Shown: positions 20,858 through 33,604 of the stretch, piece by piece
Numbering within the stretch: position 1 is the first letter of the stretch
Layout of the letters: each line of letters starts with the position of its first letter
Assembly: GCF_040958095.1 (NCBI RefSeq)
Contig: NC_091233.1
Location: 21,521,297-21,585,296 of the forward strand
Length of the DNA: 64,000 nucleotides
From: Procambarus clarkii
Lineage: Eukaryota; Arthropoda; Malacostraca; Decapoda; Cambaridae
Direction: 5' to 3'
Notes under the pieces: model-generated
What the model saw: the letters and a program-made list of their open reading frames with translations, nothing else
Database searches by the model: none
Told to the model about the DNA's origin: nothing
Made by a program: the position numbers and the translations under genes

Positions 20858-20978
20858 ACTGAGAAAATATTGAAGTCTTACGATGGGATCGAACCTGCAT
20901 CCATGTGTGCCCGGAGAGTCCAGTAATGAGGGTTCGATCCCATCATGTGACCTAAATATTTTCTCATAGATGCATCAC
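20858..20978. repeat. foldback element (GAGAAAATATTGAAGTC termini)
   Basis: TGAGAAAATATTGAAGTCTT ... GATGGGATCGAACC is mirrored by GGTTCGATCCCATCATGTGA ... AATATTTTCTCAT. The central part carries B-box-like words on both strands. Related copies: 43611-43706 and, partial, 44228-44290. Confidence 0.7.
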
Positions 20979-20989
20979 TTTCTTGTGCA

Positions 20990-22090
20990 TGTGATTACTC
21001 TGTTATATTTTGATAAATAAATTGATGGTTTCATACAGATTATGATTTAAATTGAGATGAGGAATTTTAGGTTTATGCATAAGACAGTATACAGTAGTAA
21101 GAAATGAAATTAGTGTCAAGTCTGTTCAAAGGATAGTAGTTTTATTTCACTCAATTGTTTTGATTTGTATTTTAATTTGCTATTGATACAACATACCAAA
21201 GTAAAGTTAAACGCTTGACAGTTTTGAAAACTTTAATAAACACTCACATTCAATGTTCCATTAAAATTCAGTAAATATAAACTTACATCCAATTTTTTTT
21301 TAGCTTTTGCCATTATTAAAAAATTAATAATTTCACTCATTTAAATATCAATCACACAAGCAAACACATTTGACACAAAATGACACCACAACCACACACA
21401 CACACAAACAAAAACACACACACACACAAACAAAATCGTTTCATAGGAATACTCAACTACTGCACCTCAAATTACCTTGCTCATTAAGTAGTTTCAAAGG
21501 CACAACACTTACCTATATGTGTGAAATTAGTGAATCCCCACTGGGCAAAATAGGCTTGAGAAATTTTAAATCAGTTATATTATTGTTGACATAGGATCAA
21601 TGTTAACATTAGATGAATGTTGATTCAACATTACATCAATGGCATTTGCCCAGATTTGCCTGGGGGGGGGGATATCATTTTGTTCTCATTGTCAAACTTT
21701 ACAAAAGAAGTCAATTTTCTTGGATTAAAGAACAATGCCTCACCATCAGTGACATAGAATGATCACAAACATTTCATTTCTATCTTTTATGACTAGATAT
21801 GTGCCAGCGATTCCTGCATTTGGGGCCGATAATCTGAGTGACTTTCACTTATCACATCTGCATTTATCCATCTTGGAGTAAGCAATTGTTATGCTTTGCC
21901 CTGCTCTACAGGACAGTAAATTCTGAAACAGACAATACATTATTTCAATATTGCACATATATAATATTTAATAGTATCTACTTATATACATTTTCAGCAG
22001 TAGGTGTTTTGAATTTGGGCTATGATGAATATTTTACTCGGTATGTATCAGAATGGAATGGAATCAGGGGGAAGCACCAAGCCATTATGA
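20990..22090. other. no gene seen
   Basis: AT-rich, with CACACA-rich sequence at 21390-21435 and a (G)9 run at 21662. No supported gene. Confidence 0.45.
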
Positions 22091-22099
22091 ATATATAGC

Positions 22100-22240
22100 A
22101 CTTGGAAGGGGTCAGGATAAGGATTGGGGATGGGAAGAGGAAAAGGAATGGTGCCCAACCACTTGGGCGGTCGGGGATTGAACACCGACCTGAATGAAGC
22201 GAGACTGTCGCTCTACCGCCTAGCCCGAGTGGTTGGACAG
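22100..22240 (-). mobile_element. tRNA-derived SINE fragment
   Basis: The minus strand reads CACTCGGGCTAGGCGGTAGA, GCGACAGTCTCGCTTCATTC, AGGTCGGTGTTCAATCCCCG, then CCAAGTGGTTGGGCACCATT. This is a tRNA-like head with A- and B-box-like words and the start of the body seen at 700-905. It lacks the paired acceptor stem of a real tRNA. Confidence 0.75.
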
Positions 22241-23028
22241 TATGTATCAGAGACGGCGCTTTGACTATAGTACGTTTCTCCAGGATTCATTAAGCATTTC
22301 CGTGTCCATTTAAGAAATTTGTAGTTCTTTTCTCAATCATGGTGACAGTTTGTATTTCATAAATAAAAGCACTAGCAAGGTTGTCAATAATAATTATATC
22401 CTTGAGTCAAGAATGATCATGCGGTATTTCCAAGCTTGTAAACTGTTTAACAAATGAAAACTAAGCCACCATAATCGAGGAAAGATGTACATGTTTCACA
22501 AGTAGACATTTAAATGCAGGGCCAGATTTAACTCTACTTGGGCCTTAGGCCAAACTGGTTAAATTTTTCCCACCCTCTGGTCAGTGTGCCTATTGAAAGC
22601 ATAGAGACATGAATGTAGACAGATCATATTATAATATGTATTGATTAATTATCAACATTTTTCAAAATTATATTATGCATAGTTTTGCAGAGGAATATAC
22701 AGTACTGTAATAAGGCTATATTCCTATACTTATATTATTTGATATTTATCCATTTTTATGGTACAAAAGTGTTGGTGCGCCTCCTGGTGCTGGGTGAGCC
22801 TATGCAATGGCCTACTTGGTCTATTGTGTAATTTGGCCCTGTCTAAATGCTCGATGAATCCTGGCCATAAGTGACCGAGTAAGTTCTCACACAACCATCA
22901 ATACACATACATCTTTTCAGGTTACAATTTTATAAACATCTCATTTCAATAATTAAGTTGCATAGAACATTTTGTAACAACCCACTTCAATATATTTATA
23001 ATTTGCTACCAAGCAACATTTTACATAC

Positions 23029-23202
23029 CAGTCGAACGTTTATGAAGCTGACTAGACCTTCTCCGATGACTTAAAAGTTTATGGAAAGCCTCATCAACTT
23101 TGGCTTGATGGTTGAAAAGGAAGTCGGATAGGATGAGCATCTTTGTTCCGTCAGCAAGAGTCACAACTTCCTCTACAGATATGCCATTTACAGTTATTTT
23201 GC
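23029..23202 (-). CDS. exon 16: second half of FAS1-like repeat 5
   Basis: 174 bp to a potential donor G/GTATGT, phase 1. It reads KITVNGISVEEVVTLADGTK, MLILSDFLFNHQAKVDEAFH and KLLSHRRRSSQLHKRST. If the donor is not used, translation ends with Gly-Met-stop at 23021-23023. The basic tail (RRRSSQLHKR) differs from the other repeats. I found neither a downstream exon nor a clear AATAAA signal, so both a terminal and an internal exon are possible. Confidence 0.8.
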
Positions 23203-26200
23203 CTGTAAATATTCAGATTTTATTACAAAAATACCTACACAATATAAGCAGATGAAAAGTCACAATAACGTGGCTGAAAAAATGTTGACCAAACCACACA
23301 CTAGAAATTGAAGAGACGACAACGTTTCGGTTCGTCTTCGACCATTATCAAGTTCATTATCACTATCTTCTTGAGGTTATCTTGAGATGATTTCGGGGCT
23401 TTAGTGTCCCCGCGGCCCGGTCCTCGACCAGGCCTCCACCCCCAGGAAGCAGCCCGTGACAGCTGACTAACACCCAGGTACCTATTTTAACTGCTAGGTA
23501 ACAGGGGCATAGGGTGAAAGAAACTCTGCCCAATGTTTCTCACCGGCGCCTGGGATCGAACCCAGGACCACAGGATCACAAATCCAGCGTGCTGTCCGCT
23601 CGGCCGACCGGCTCACTAAACAATATAACATTTCAATTTGTGTAGAAATCTGCCAAAAAGTAGAAACACAGTAATATTATTCTAGCTTAGATTAATTTGG
23701 GACACATTACAGTTACAGTATTATTTTCACATCTCTGATACCTGATTCTCTTCAGGAACTCATCTCAATAGAAGACAGTATAGCCAAAATAGAAGAAGCC
23801 TACGAGCTGCATTTATATATACAGTATATATATATGCAGGTATGCTGATTACAATTAATTTTGTCTGTAAATATACAGTTATGATTTTACTGAACAAAGG
23901 CCAATAATGTACAATATAAAATTTAAGTTTGTTTGATTTAATCTTGATTGAATTTTAAGCTTTTTTGAATGCAAATGTCTTAAGATTTTGCATTCAAATT
24001 AAGAACAATTTACTAACAAACATCTATACATTTTCTGTTGGAATGTCTTACAGTTTTGCATTGGAACATCTCACTTTTAGGTTATACAAAAAAATCTAAA
24101 TGCAACACTAACCATCATCACCATTTTTAAAAGTGAGCTCATGTCCTCCAAGGTTAGTAAGAGTGAGACCCTGAGGTTGCGCCATCCTGGGGTCCTGGCC
24201 GCTGACTGACTCTTGGACGAGGTGATCTGCTACAAACTGAGTAAGGAGAGCCACATTCTCGGGACTGGAATCATAAAGAGGGTGTGGAGCATCTTGAGGC
24301 ACCAAGTTCACCATTACATGGTGAGCGGGTGAGAGAATAGTCTTGGGCTCTGGAAAACAGTGAATTGAATTATTGTATCATAAAGTCTATGCACTGTAAT
24401 TTGTGTATTTACACACTCAGTTAAAGAAGGTACAGTATTATGTTGTGTAGAACTGTCACAATGTATTGTATAGTATAGGGGGTAAGCAGCACAAAGGACC
24501 ATGTCCTTGGTTCAAAATCAAGGAACCTGGGTTCAGACTCCGGGTAGGACAGCAACAGTTGGGCATATTTCCTTTCACTTATAATAATAATAATAATTTA
24601 TTTAGGAACAGTACATACATAGTTGCAGCATTACAGTACAAACATTCTGTTAGATTTAAAGATAGAGGTAGTACATATAATACCTAAAGCCACTAGTACG
24701 CATAGCGTTTCGGGTAAGGAGAGGTGGGGAAAAAAACACTTATACTAAAACTTAATAGTAATTGAGCTTAAAGTATAAATTGTGTTGAAGGAAAAAAAAA
24801 TAATAATAAAAGATAAAAAAAAAGGGGGGGGGGGAACATGGTAGAAAATAGCCAATATACAAGTTGGTCAACAAACAGCATTTTTTTTTTTTTTTTTTTT
24901 TGTAAATAGTAAGACATGGGTTGACATTTAGAAGTAAGGTAGGTTACATGGAGTTAATTAGGTAGTACTTAGTTTTCATCTTAAACTGGTTGAGAGAGGT
25001 ACAATCTTTGACATAATTGGGAAGGCCATTCCACATTCTGGGTCCCTTGATTTGTAGAGCATTCCTAGTTTGATTAAGTCTAACTCTTGGAATATCAAAT
25101 AGGTATTTGTTTCTGGTGTGGTGCACATACTTGATACCTGTGTTCACCTAGCAGTTAAACAGGTGCCTGCAGTTAGCTAATTGGTGTTGAGTTGCATCCT
25201 GGAAAAGGTCCGTAGTCAGCCTACGGCACCTCTGAATGCCTTAGTACAGACTTGCACTCCCTGGCAACCGGAATTACATGTATTGTAGCTTATTGAAAGG
25301 AGCGAAATCATATAATTGCTGTTCAAATGTATAACTACCAAATAATGCATCAATACCTGTACTACATGGCTTCACATCACTGTAGCAAGGAACGAGAGAC
25401 ATCTTATAATTACATTATCAGACGTGTAAAGGCATGTTAATAAGTACTGTATGTTAAAATTTATGAATGCGTCTGGGAAGGACAGCCACTGCTTTAAACA
25501 GCCTAGTGTGAGGACAAGTTGTAGTGTGATACTCTCTGTGTATTATTATTATTACACAGAAAAATCACATTAATGTGATATATCAAACAACAAATCCACA
25601 GGAGCCTTGATGAGGGTTCGAACCTAAGTGTTGAGTGTTTCTAGACGCACTTTAGTCAACTGTACTACGACATGGTCAAAAGAATTGCAACCTGGAGTGC
25701 TACTGCACTCACGTTGCAATTCACTCACGAGTTGCAAGCAACTCTCCAAGTTGCAATTCTTTTGACCCTGTCATGGTACAGTTGATGAGAGCGGGTCTGG
25801 GAATACTCGGCGCATGGGTTTGAACCCTCATCAAGGCTCCTGTGGACTTGTTCTATTATTATTATTATTATTATAAAAGAAGAATTTTATGAGCATTTCT
25901 AACATTCCTACATAAATGAAATTAAATAAACACAGTACATACTATATGTAGATGAGTAGTCTTGGAAGGTAAGGGCCCGGTCCCAGAAAGCCAGGAGCGA
26001 GGGGTTAGCCTCCTCCACAAGCAGGGGGATGCTGGGGAGTGTCAGTGTTGCCTCTGCCACAGATGCTTCCTTGGAGATCAATGGGGTATCTACTGCAGAT
26101 GTTGGTAGTTCTGATTCACTTGTGGGATGCTCTTTTCTAACTGAGGGTTCATCTATTTCAAATGTGGGTAATTTTGCTTCAAAGGTAGGCTCGTGTGTTT

Positions 26201-29200
26201 CAGAGGTGGGTACTTCTGCTTCAAAGGTAGGCTCGTGTGTTTCAGAGGTGGGTACTTCTGCTTCAAAGGTAGGCTCGTGTGTTTCAGATGTGGGTACTTC
26301 TGCTTCAAAGGTAGGCTCTTGTGTTTCAGATGTGGGTACTTCTGCTTCAAAGGTAGGCTCGTGTGTTTTAGATGTGGGTACTTTTGCTTCAAAGGTAGGC
26401 TTGTGTGTTTCAGATGTGGGTACTTCTGCTTCAAAAGTAGGCTCATTTGTTTCAAAGATGGATACTTCTGCTTCAGAGATGGGTAAATCCACTTCAGGAA
26501 CTTGTAATTTTGTCTCAGGAACGACCTCAGGAACTGGATTTGCTTGAGTCAGGGATTCATTTACTTCAGACACTAGAGTTTCTGCTTCAGAGTCTTGTGC
26601 TTCTGAGACTAGTACTGGTGCCTTTTCTCCATGGTGTAGTAATTCTTCTGGCACTAGTGCCTCTTCTCCAAGGTCTGGTACTTCTACAGGCACTGATGCC
26701 TCTTCTCTAAGATCTGTTACTTCTACATGCAATGGTGCCTCTTCTCCAAGTTCTGGTGCATCTAAAAGCACTGGTGCCTCTTTATGTTTTGGCACCTCTA
26801 CAGGCACTGGTGCCTCTTCTATATGTTCTGGCACTTCAACAAGCACTGGTGCCTCCTCACGTTCTGGCAATGCTACAGGCACTGGTGCCTCTTCTATATG
26901 TTCTGACACTTCAACAAGCACTGGTGCCTCCTCACGTTCTGGCAATGCTACAGGCACTGGTGCCTCTTCTATATGTTCTGGCACTTCAACATGCACTGGT
27001 GCCTCCTCACGTTCTGGCAATGCTACAGGCACTGGTGCCTCTTCTATATGTTCTGACACTTCAACAAGCACTGGTGCCTCCTCACGTTCTGGCAATGCTA
27101 CAGGCACTGGTGCCTCTTCTATATGTTCTGGCACTTCAACAAGCACTGGTGCCTCCTCACGTTCTGGCAATGCTACAGGCACTGGTGCCTCTTCTATATG
27201 TTCTGACACTTCAACAAGCACTGGTGCCTCCTCACGTTCTGGCAATGATACAGGCACTGGCGCCTCTTTTATATGTTCTGACACTTCAGCAAGCACTGGT
27301 AACTCCTCCCGTTCTGGCAATGCTACAGGCACTGGTGCCTCTTCTATATGTTCTGACACTTCAACAAGTACTGGTGCTTTTTCTATATATTCTAATGCTT
27401 CTGCTTCCAAAATGGGTGCCTCTGACTCAGACATGTCTACCTTTGCTGCAGATTCTGATACATCTGCTTCAAACCCTGGTTGGTGAGCTTTGGGCACTGG
27501 AGCTTCAATCGATATTGGTATTTCATATGTTTCAGACAATGGGAATTCTTCCTCAAACACCAGTGTTTCTGTTTCACGTTCTTGCAATGCTGCTTCAGAC
27601 AGATTAACATTTGTTTCAGACAGTGGAACATTTTCTTCAGACAGTAGAACCTCTCTTTCAGACAGTGGAACATTTGTTTCAGACAGTGGAACATTTGTTT
27701 CAGTCAGTAGAACATTTGTTTCAGACAATGGAACTTCTGCTTCAGACAGTGGAACATTTATTTCAGACAATGGATCCTCTGCTTCAGACAGTGGAACGTT
27801 TATTTCAGACAGCTCAACCTCTGCTTCTGACAGTGGAACATTTATTTTAGGCAATGGAACCTCTGCTTCAGACAGTGTAGCCTCCGATTCAAGATCTGCT
27901 TCAGGGTATGAAATCTCTGCTTCAGAAAGTGGAACCTTTGCTTCAGACCATGAAACATTTCTTTCAGACAGTGGTACCTCTGCTTTAAGGTCTGAAATCT
28001 TTGCTTCATGCAGTGGAACCTCTGTTTCAGACAGTGCTACTTCTGCTTCATAGAGTGGTACCTTGTATTCTACCACAGGCACCCTTTCTTCCAAAACCTT
28101 TATCTCTGCTTCAGATAATGGCAACTCTGCTTCAAATACCAGGTCATATGGTGCAGACATTGGTATTTCTGCTTCAGATAGTGGCACATCTGCTTCAGAT
28201 AGTGGCACATCTGCTTCAGATAGTGGCACATCTGCTTCAGATAATGGCACATCTGCTTCAGATAGTGGCACATCTGTTTCAGATAGTGGCACATCTGCTT
28301 CAGATGGTGGCACATCTGCTTCAGATAATGGCACATCTGCTTCAGATAATGGCACATCTGCTTCAGATAGTGGCTCTTCTGCTTCTGATTCTGATATGTT
28401 GCCTTCACGTGCTAGAACCTCTGGTTTGGACAGTGGTATCTCCATGTCAGATACCAGCACACCTTTGTCAAACACTGGTGATCCTCCTTCAAACGCTGGC
28501 ACCCTTTTGACAGACACTAGTGATCCTTCTTCAAATGCTGGCACCCCGCCATCAGACACTAGTGCTTCTCCTTCAAACGCTGACACCCCTTCATCATACA
28601 CTGGTGCTTCCCCTTCAAACGCTGACACCCCTTCATCATACACTGGTACTTCTCCTTCAAACGCTGACACCCCTTCATCATACACTGGTGCTTCTCCTTC
28701 AAATGCTGACACCCCTTCATCATACACTGGTGCTTCCCCTTCAAACGCTGACACCCCTTCATCATACACTGGTGCTTCCCCTTCAAACGCTGACACCCCT
28801 TCATCATACACTGGTGCTTCCCCTTCAAACGCTGACACCCCTTCATCATACACTGGTGCTTCCCCTTCAAACGCTGACACCCCTTCAACAGACACTGGTG
28901 CTCCTCCTTCAAATGCTGGCACCCCTTCATCATACACTGGTGCTTCCCCTTCAAACGCTGACACCCCTTCATCATACACTGGTGCCTCCCCTTCAAATGC
29001 TGACACCCCTTCAACAGACACTGGTGCTTCCCCTTCAAATGCTGGCACCCCTTCATCATACACTGGTGCTTCCCCTTCAATTGCTGGCACCCTTTCAACA
29101 GACACTGGTGCTCCTCCTTCAATTGCTGGCACCCTTTCAACAGACACTGGTGCTCCTCCTTCAATTGCTGGCACCCCTTCAACAGACACTGGTGCTTCCC

Positions 29201-31611
29201 CTTCAATTGCTGGCACCCTTTCAACAGACACTGGTGCTCCTCCTTCAATTGCTGGCACCCCTTCAACAGACACTGGTGCTTCCCCTTCAATTGCTGGCAC
29301 CCTTTCAACAGACACTGGTGCTTCCCCTTCAATTGCTGGCACCCTTTCAACAGACACTGGTGCTTCCCCTTCAATTGCTGGCACCCCTTCAACAGACACT
29401 GGTGCTTCCCCTTCAATTGCTGGCACCCTTTCAACAGACACTGGTGCTCCTCCTTCAATTGCTGGCACCCCTTCAACAGACACTGGTGCTTCCCCTTCAA
29501 TTGCTGGCACCCTTTCAACAGACACTGGTGCTTCCCCTTCAATTGCTGGCACCCTTTCAACAGACACTGGTGCTTCCCCTTCAATTGCTGGCACCCCTTC
29601 AACAGACACTGGTGCTTCCCCTTCAATTGCTGGCACCCTTTCAACAGACACTGGTGCTTCCCCTTCAAATGCTGGCACCCTTTCATCAGACACTGGTGAT
29701 CCTCCTTCAGACACTGGCACCCCTTCATCAGTCACTGGCACCTCTACTGCAGATTCTGTAATAAATATTATCTTGCCTTAATTCTTGCAGGAAAGTATTT
29801 ATTTGGGGGATAACCTACAATAAACAATGAATACAAAGTGACTAAAATTACTTATACAGTATATGTTATATCTATAATGTTTTCTCCCTGTAAAAAGTAT
29901 TGTAAAGATGCACTTATTCACTCAGTGATGCTTGACTATTAATAAAAAGAAAGAGGAATTACATCTACTGTCCAAGAGATATTATATTTATTTACTGTAT
30001 ACCTGTACATATATATGTTGTACCTAATAGTCAGAGTGCACTACTTGGCCTAGTATGCAAGGCCTGATTTGCCCAACAGGCAGATTGATTTTTATATTAT
30101 TTTCAAATATTTCCTTTCAAATTGGTGAAGAGTGCTGGAGCAAGGGAGTGGGAGACACACACATGGGCCCTGTGGCACAGTGGTCGGTGCAATCACGCCA
30201 CAGTAGGAAAGTTTCAGGTTTAACTCCCCCCATCCCCCCCAGCAGGAGGTTATCTTGAGATGATTTCGGGGCTTAGCGTCCCCGCGGCCCGGTCCTCGAC
30301 CAGGCCTCCTTTTTGTTACACATTCCTGGGAAGCAGCCCGTAGCAGCTGTCTAACCCCCAGGTACCTACAGTATTTACTGCTGGGTGAACAGATGCATCA
30401 GGGTGAAAGAAACTCTGCCCATTTGTTTCTGCCTCCACCAGGAATTGAAGCCGGAACCTCAGGACTACGAATCCCGAGCGCTGTCCAATCAGCTTTCAGG
30501 ACAAAAGCATTTGGACATTGTTTCCTTTCACCTAAAGCTAAAGTTCAATTAGCAGCAAATAGGTACCCAGGAGTTAGTTTTACTTGATTTACTGGAGGGG
30601 CCACTAATCCTAGTGGCCTTTGACGAGGACAGGAAGCCAGCGGCTTGTCAAAAGTCCCCCCCCCCCCCATTTGCCTTGATCTTTTCCAGGTATATATTAA
30701 ACCTCAACTCAGTTTTGGCGGTTGCGAATTTGGCGGGTAGGCAGTTCCATGGGTTAATAAGCCTGTGGGTGAAAAAGCACCTCCTGTTCTCAGTCCTACA
30801 TTGTGGTTTGTTGAGCTTGAAACCATTGCTCCTTGTTTGTGTTACATCTGACCTTCTGAAGAAAATATCCGGATCAATAACCTCTAACTTTGTTGTCAAC
30901 TACCAATTACCAATTTGTTGTCAACTACCATTTTAAGCTGTCATTGCAATCAATCATAGCTACCTATGTGCTTTAATATACTGTACCTATAATTTTCTCT
31001 CATCTTTTTTTTTTTTCATTCCATGTAATCTGTTATCATTTTTTTGTCTATAAATTTTGCAAGTATTTACCTCCTTAAAATTTTCTTAGATTAAGGACCT
31101 GCCCGAAACGCTGCGCGTGCTAGTGGCTTTACAAGACTGTAATTACCATAATTGTATCCTCACATTCCTTATGTACATTCTTGTATATGCATAAATAAAT
31201 AAATAAATAAAACTTGTTCAGTATTTTAAAAGTTTCAGTGAGCTCCACCCTGTCATGCCTGGTTTGCAGTGTTATATAACTATAGCAAAAAATGCAAATA
31301 AAACAGGAACAAGTAGAAATGAACTAAGAATCAATGTAATTAGACAAGTAGAATACATATGACAAATAAAAATAAGGATTCAATAAAGAATGACTATGTT
31401 TAGAACAAAATAAACTTAGCAAATTACAAAAATTGACACTAATTTTTTTTATTATTCAAATCAAATCAAATCAAATGTTTATTCAGGTAAAAGTACATAC
31501 ATGGAAGCTTAGTTACAAACATAATGTTGGATTTATAGATAGAGCTAGTACATTCAATACCTAAAGCCACTAGTACGCATAGTGTTTTGGGCAAGAGCCT
31601 TTTTTTCGGGC

Positions 31612-31669
<58 letters not shown>

Positions 31670-33536
31670 GAACAAATCCACAGGAGCCTTGGTGAGTGTT
31701 CGAACCTATGTGTCGAGTGTTCCCAGATGAGCTTTAGTCAACTGCACCACGACATGGTTCATGTACCCATGACCATGTCATTGTATAGTTGACTAGAGCA
31801 CGTCTGGTAACACTCGGTGCATGGGTTCGAACCTTTATCACGGCTGTGGATTTGTTCCTTGATATATCATGTTATTAATGTAATTTCCCTGTGTATTATT
31901 ATTATTAAGATGTGGTCCCTTCAGTCCTCTGATCAACACATAATACAAAAATAAAATATGCTTCATGCTCACCAAATTGATTAGTGAAGTAGTTCGTGTT
32001 GACTCTCGAGTTCAGTCGCTCAAAAGCCTCCCCTACTCTTGCCCGATGGTCAAATAGGAAGTCAGTCAGAATGTAAACTTGAGTTCCATCAGTCAGTTCC
32101 TCAGCTGTTTCTATTGGGATGCCATTTACACTGACAGTTCCTGAAATTATAGCTAATGTTAGATAAGATATAAAATGTAAATGAATATCAGAATATTTAT
32201 GTTCAGTGAACATTGTCTATTTTGATGGCTTCCTGTCAGAATAGGCTTTAAATATATTTGTCTTCTGTGAAGTGCCAAACATCTTTTATTTTTACAACTT
32301 ACCAACAGCGTGTATTTTAAATGTATAATATTTCATGGAGAAGCCACCAGGACTCACCTAGAAATTGGCATTTCATTGCATTCAACTGTTTTTTTTTTTT
32401 CAACGAAGTACCAAACATTGCCTAATTTCACTACTCACCATCGGCATGTGCTTTAAATGTGAGTTTCTTCCCGGCAAGGTTGGTTACAGTGATACCCTCT
32501 GGTGCAGTTGTCCTGGGATCATGGGTGTCCAAAGGGTCCTGAACAAGGTAGTCAAGTAGGAACTCTGTTCGGAGAGCTACATTCTCATCACTGTCGTCAT
32601 ACAGAGGGTGCGCTACATCTTGAGGTACCAAGTTCATCATTGTGAAGAAGTCGGGTGATAGAAGCATCATAGGGACTGTTGAAGCAATGAAGCCAGGTGA
32701 TAGAAGCCTCACAGAGACTATTGAAACTAAGGTGGTGAGTGAAAGAATCAAAGATACAGTAATTGAAGCTAAAATATTGCCCTTAATTAAAAACTAAACA
32801 ATACTATATATGCATAAATTTATACTTAATGAAAATAAGAAAACAAGACAAGGCTTACATAATAATAATGGAGGTTGAAGGCAAATTTACAGTTTAATAA
32901 ATCCTATGTCTTTACTTACAGGTAGCCTAGTGTTTCTGTTTTGAAATCCTTAATTCTCAATATAAAATATTAGTTACCTAAAAGCTTTTTAAGATGACTG
33001 TGGACTTAAACACCAGGTATGGTGTTTTCACACATTTCAGTTCTACTATGAGTTTCAAACATCTTCTTGAAGATATAGTCGTACCACTAACGAGACAACT
33101 TTAGGACATTCTTTTCAACGTTGAGTAATATACAAAATTGTTAATATTTTGCATTCCCACTGTCATAGTTAGCTAAATGAACTGTGGGGTTCAGTCCCTG
33201 AGCCCATTATGTGCTTCTGTAACCCTTTCCACTACTGCCCACAAGATGGGTATGGGGTGCATAATAAATATGCAGTCTCCGTGGTGTAGTGGTAAGACAC
33301 TCGCCTGGCGTTCCGCGAGCGCTATGTCATGGGTTCGTATCCTGGCCGGGGAGGATTTACTGGGCGCAATTCCTTAACTGTAGCCTCTGTTTAACGCAAC
33401 AGTAAAATGTGTACTTGGATGAAAAAACGATTCTTCGCGGCAGGGGATCGTATTCCAGGGACCATAGGATTAAGGACTTGCCCGAAACGCTACGCGTACT
33501 AGTGGCTGTACAAGAATGTAACAACTCTTGTATATA

Positions 33537-33604
<68 letters not shown>

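Noticed and set aside
22137-22240. Functional tRNA gene on the minus strand
   Set aside because: Head resembles a tRNA but flows into the GTTGGGCACC SINE body, and the same arrangement exists at 700-905.
28063-29781. A 572-codon plus-strand open frame opposite the giant exon, plus several 80-400 codon frames on both strands at 26.0-29.8 kb
   Set aside because: They arise because 21-, 42- and 75-bp repeats are divisible by three and lack stops in several frames. Only the minus frame of 25943-29755 connects to flanking exons with splice sites and ends in the shared W-motif.
33276-33350. Functional tRNA gene
   Set aside because: A and B boxes are tRNA-like but the acceptor stem pairs poorly, and the sequence continues into a SINE body, LINE-type tail and poly(A).
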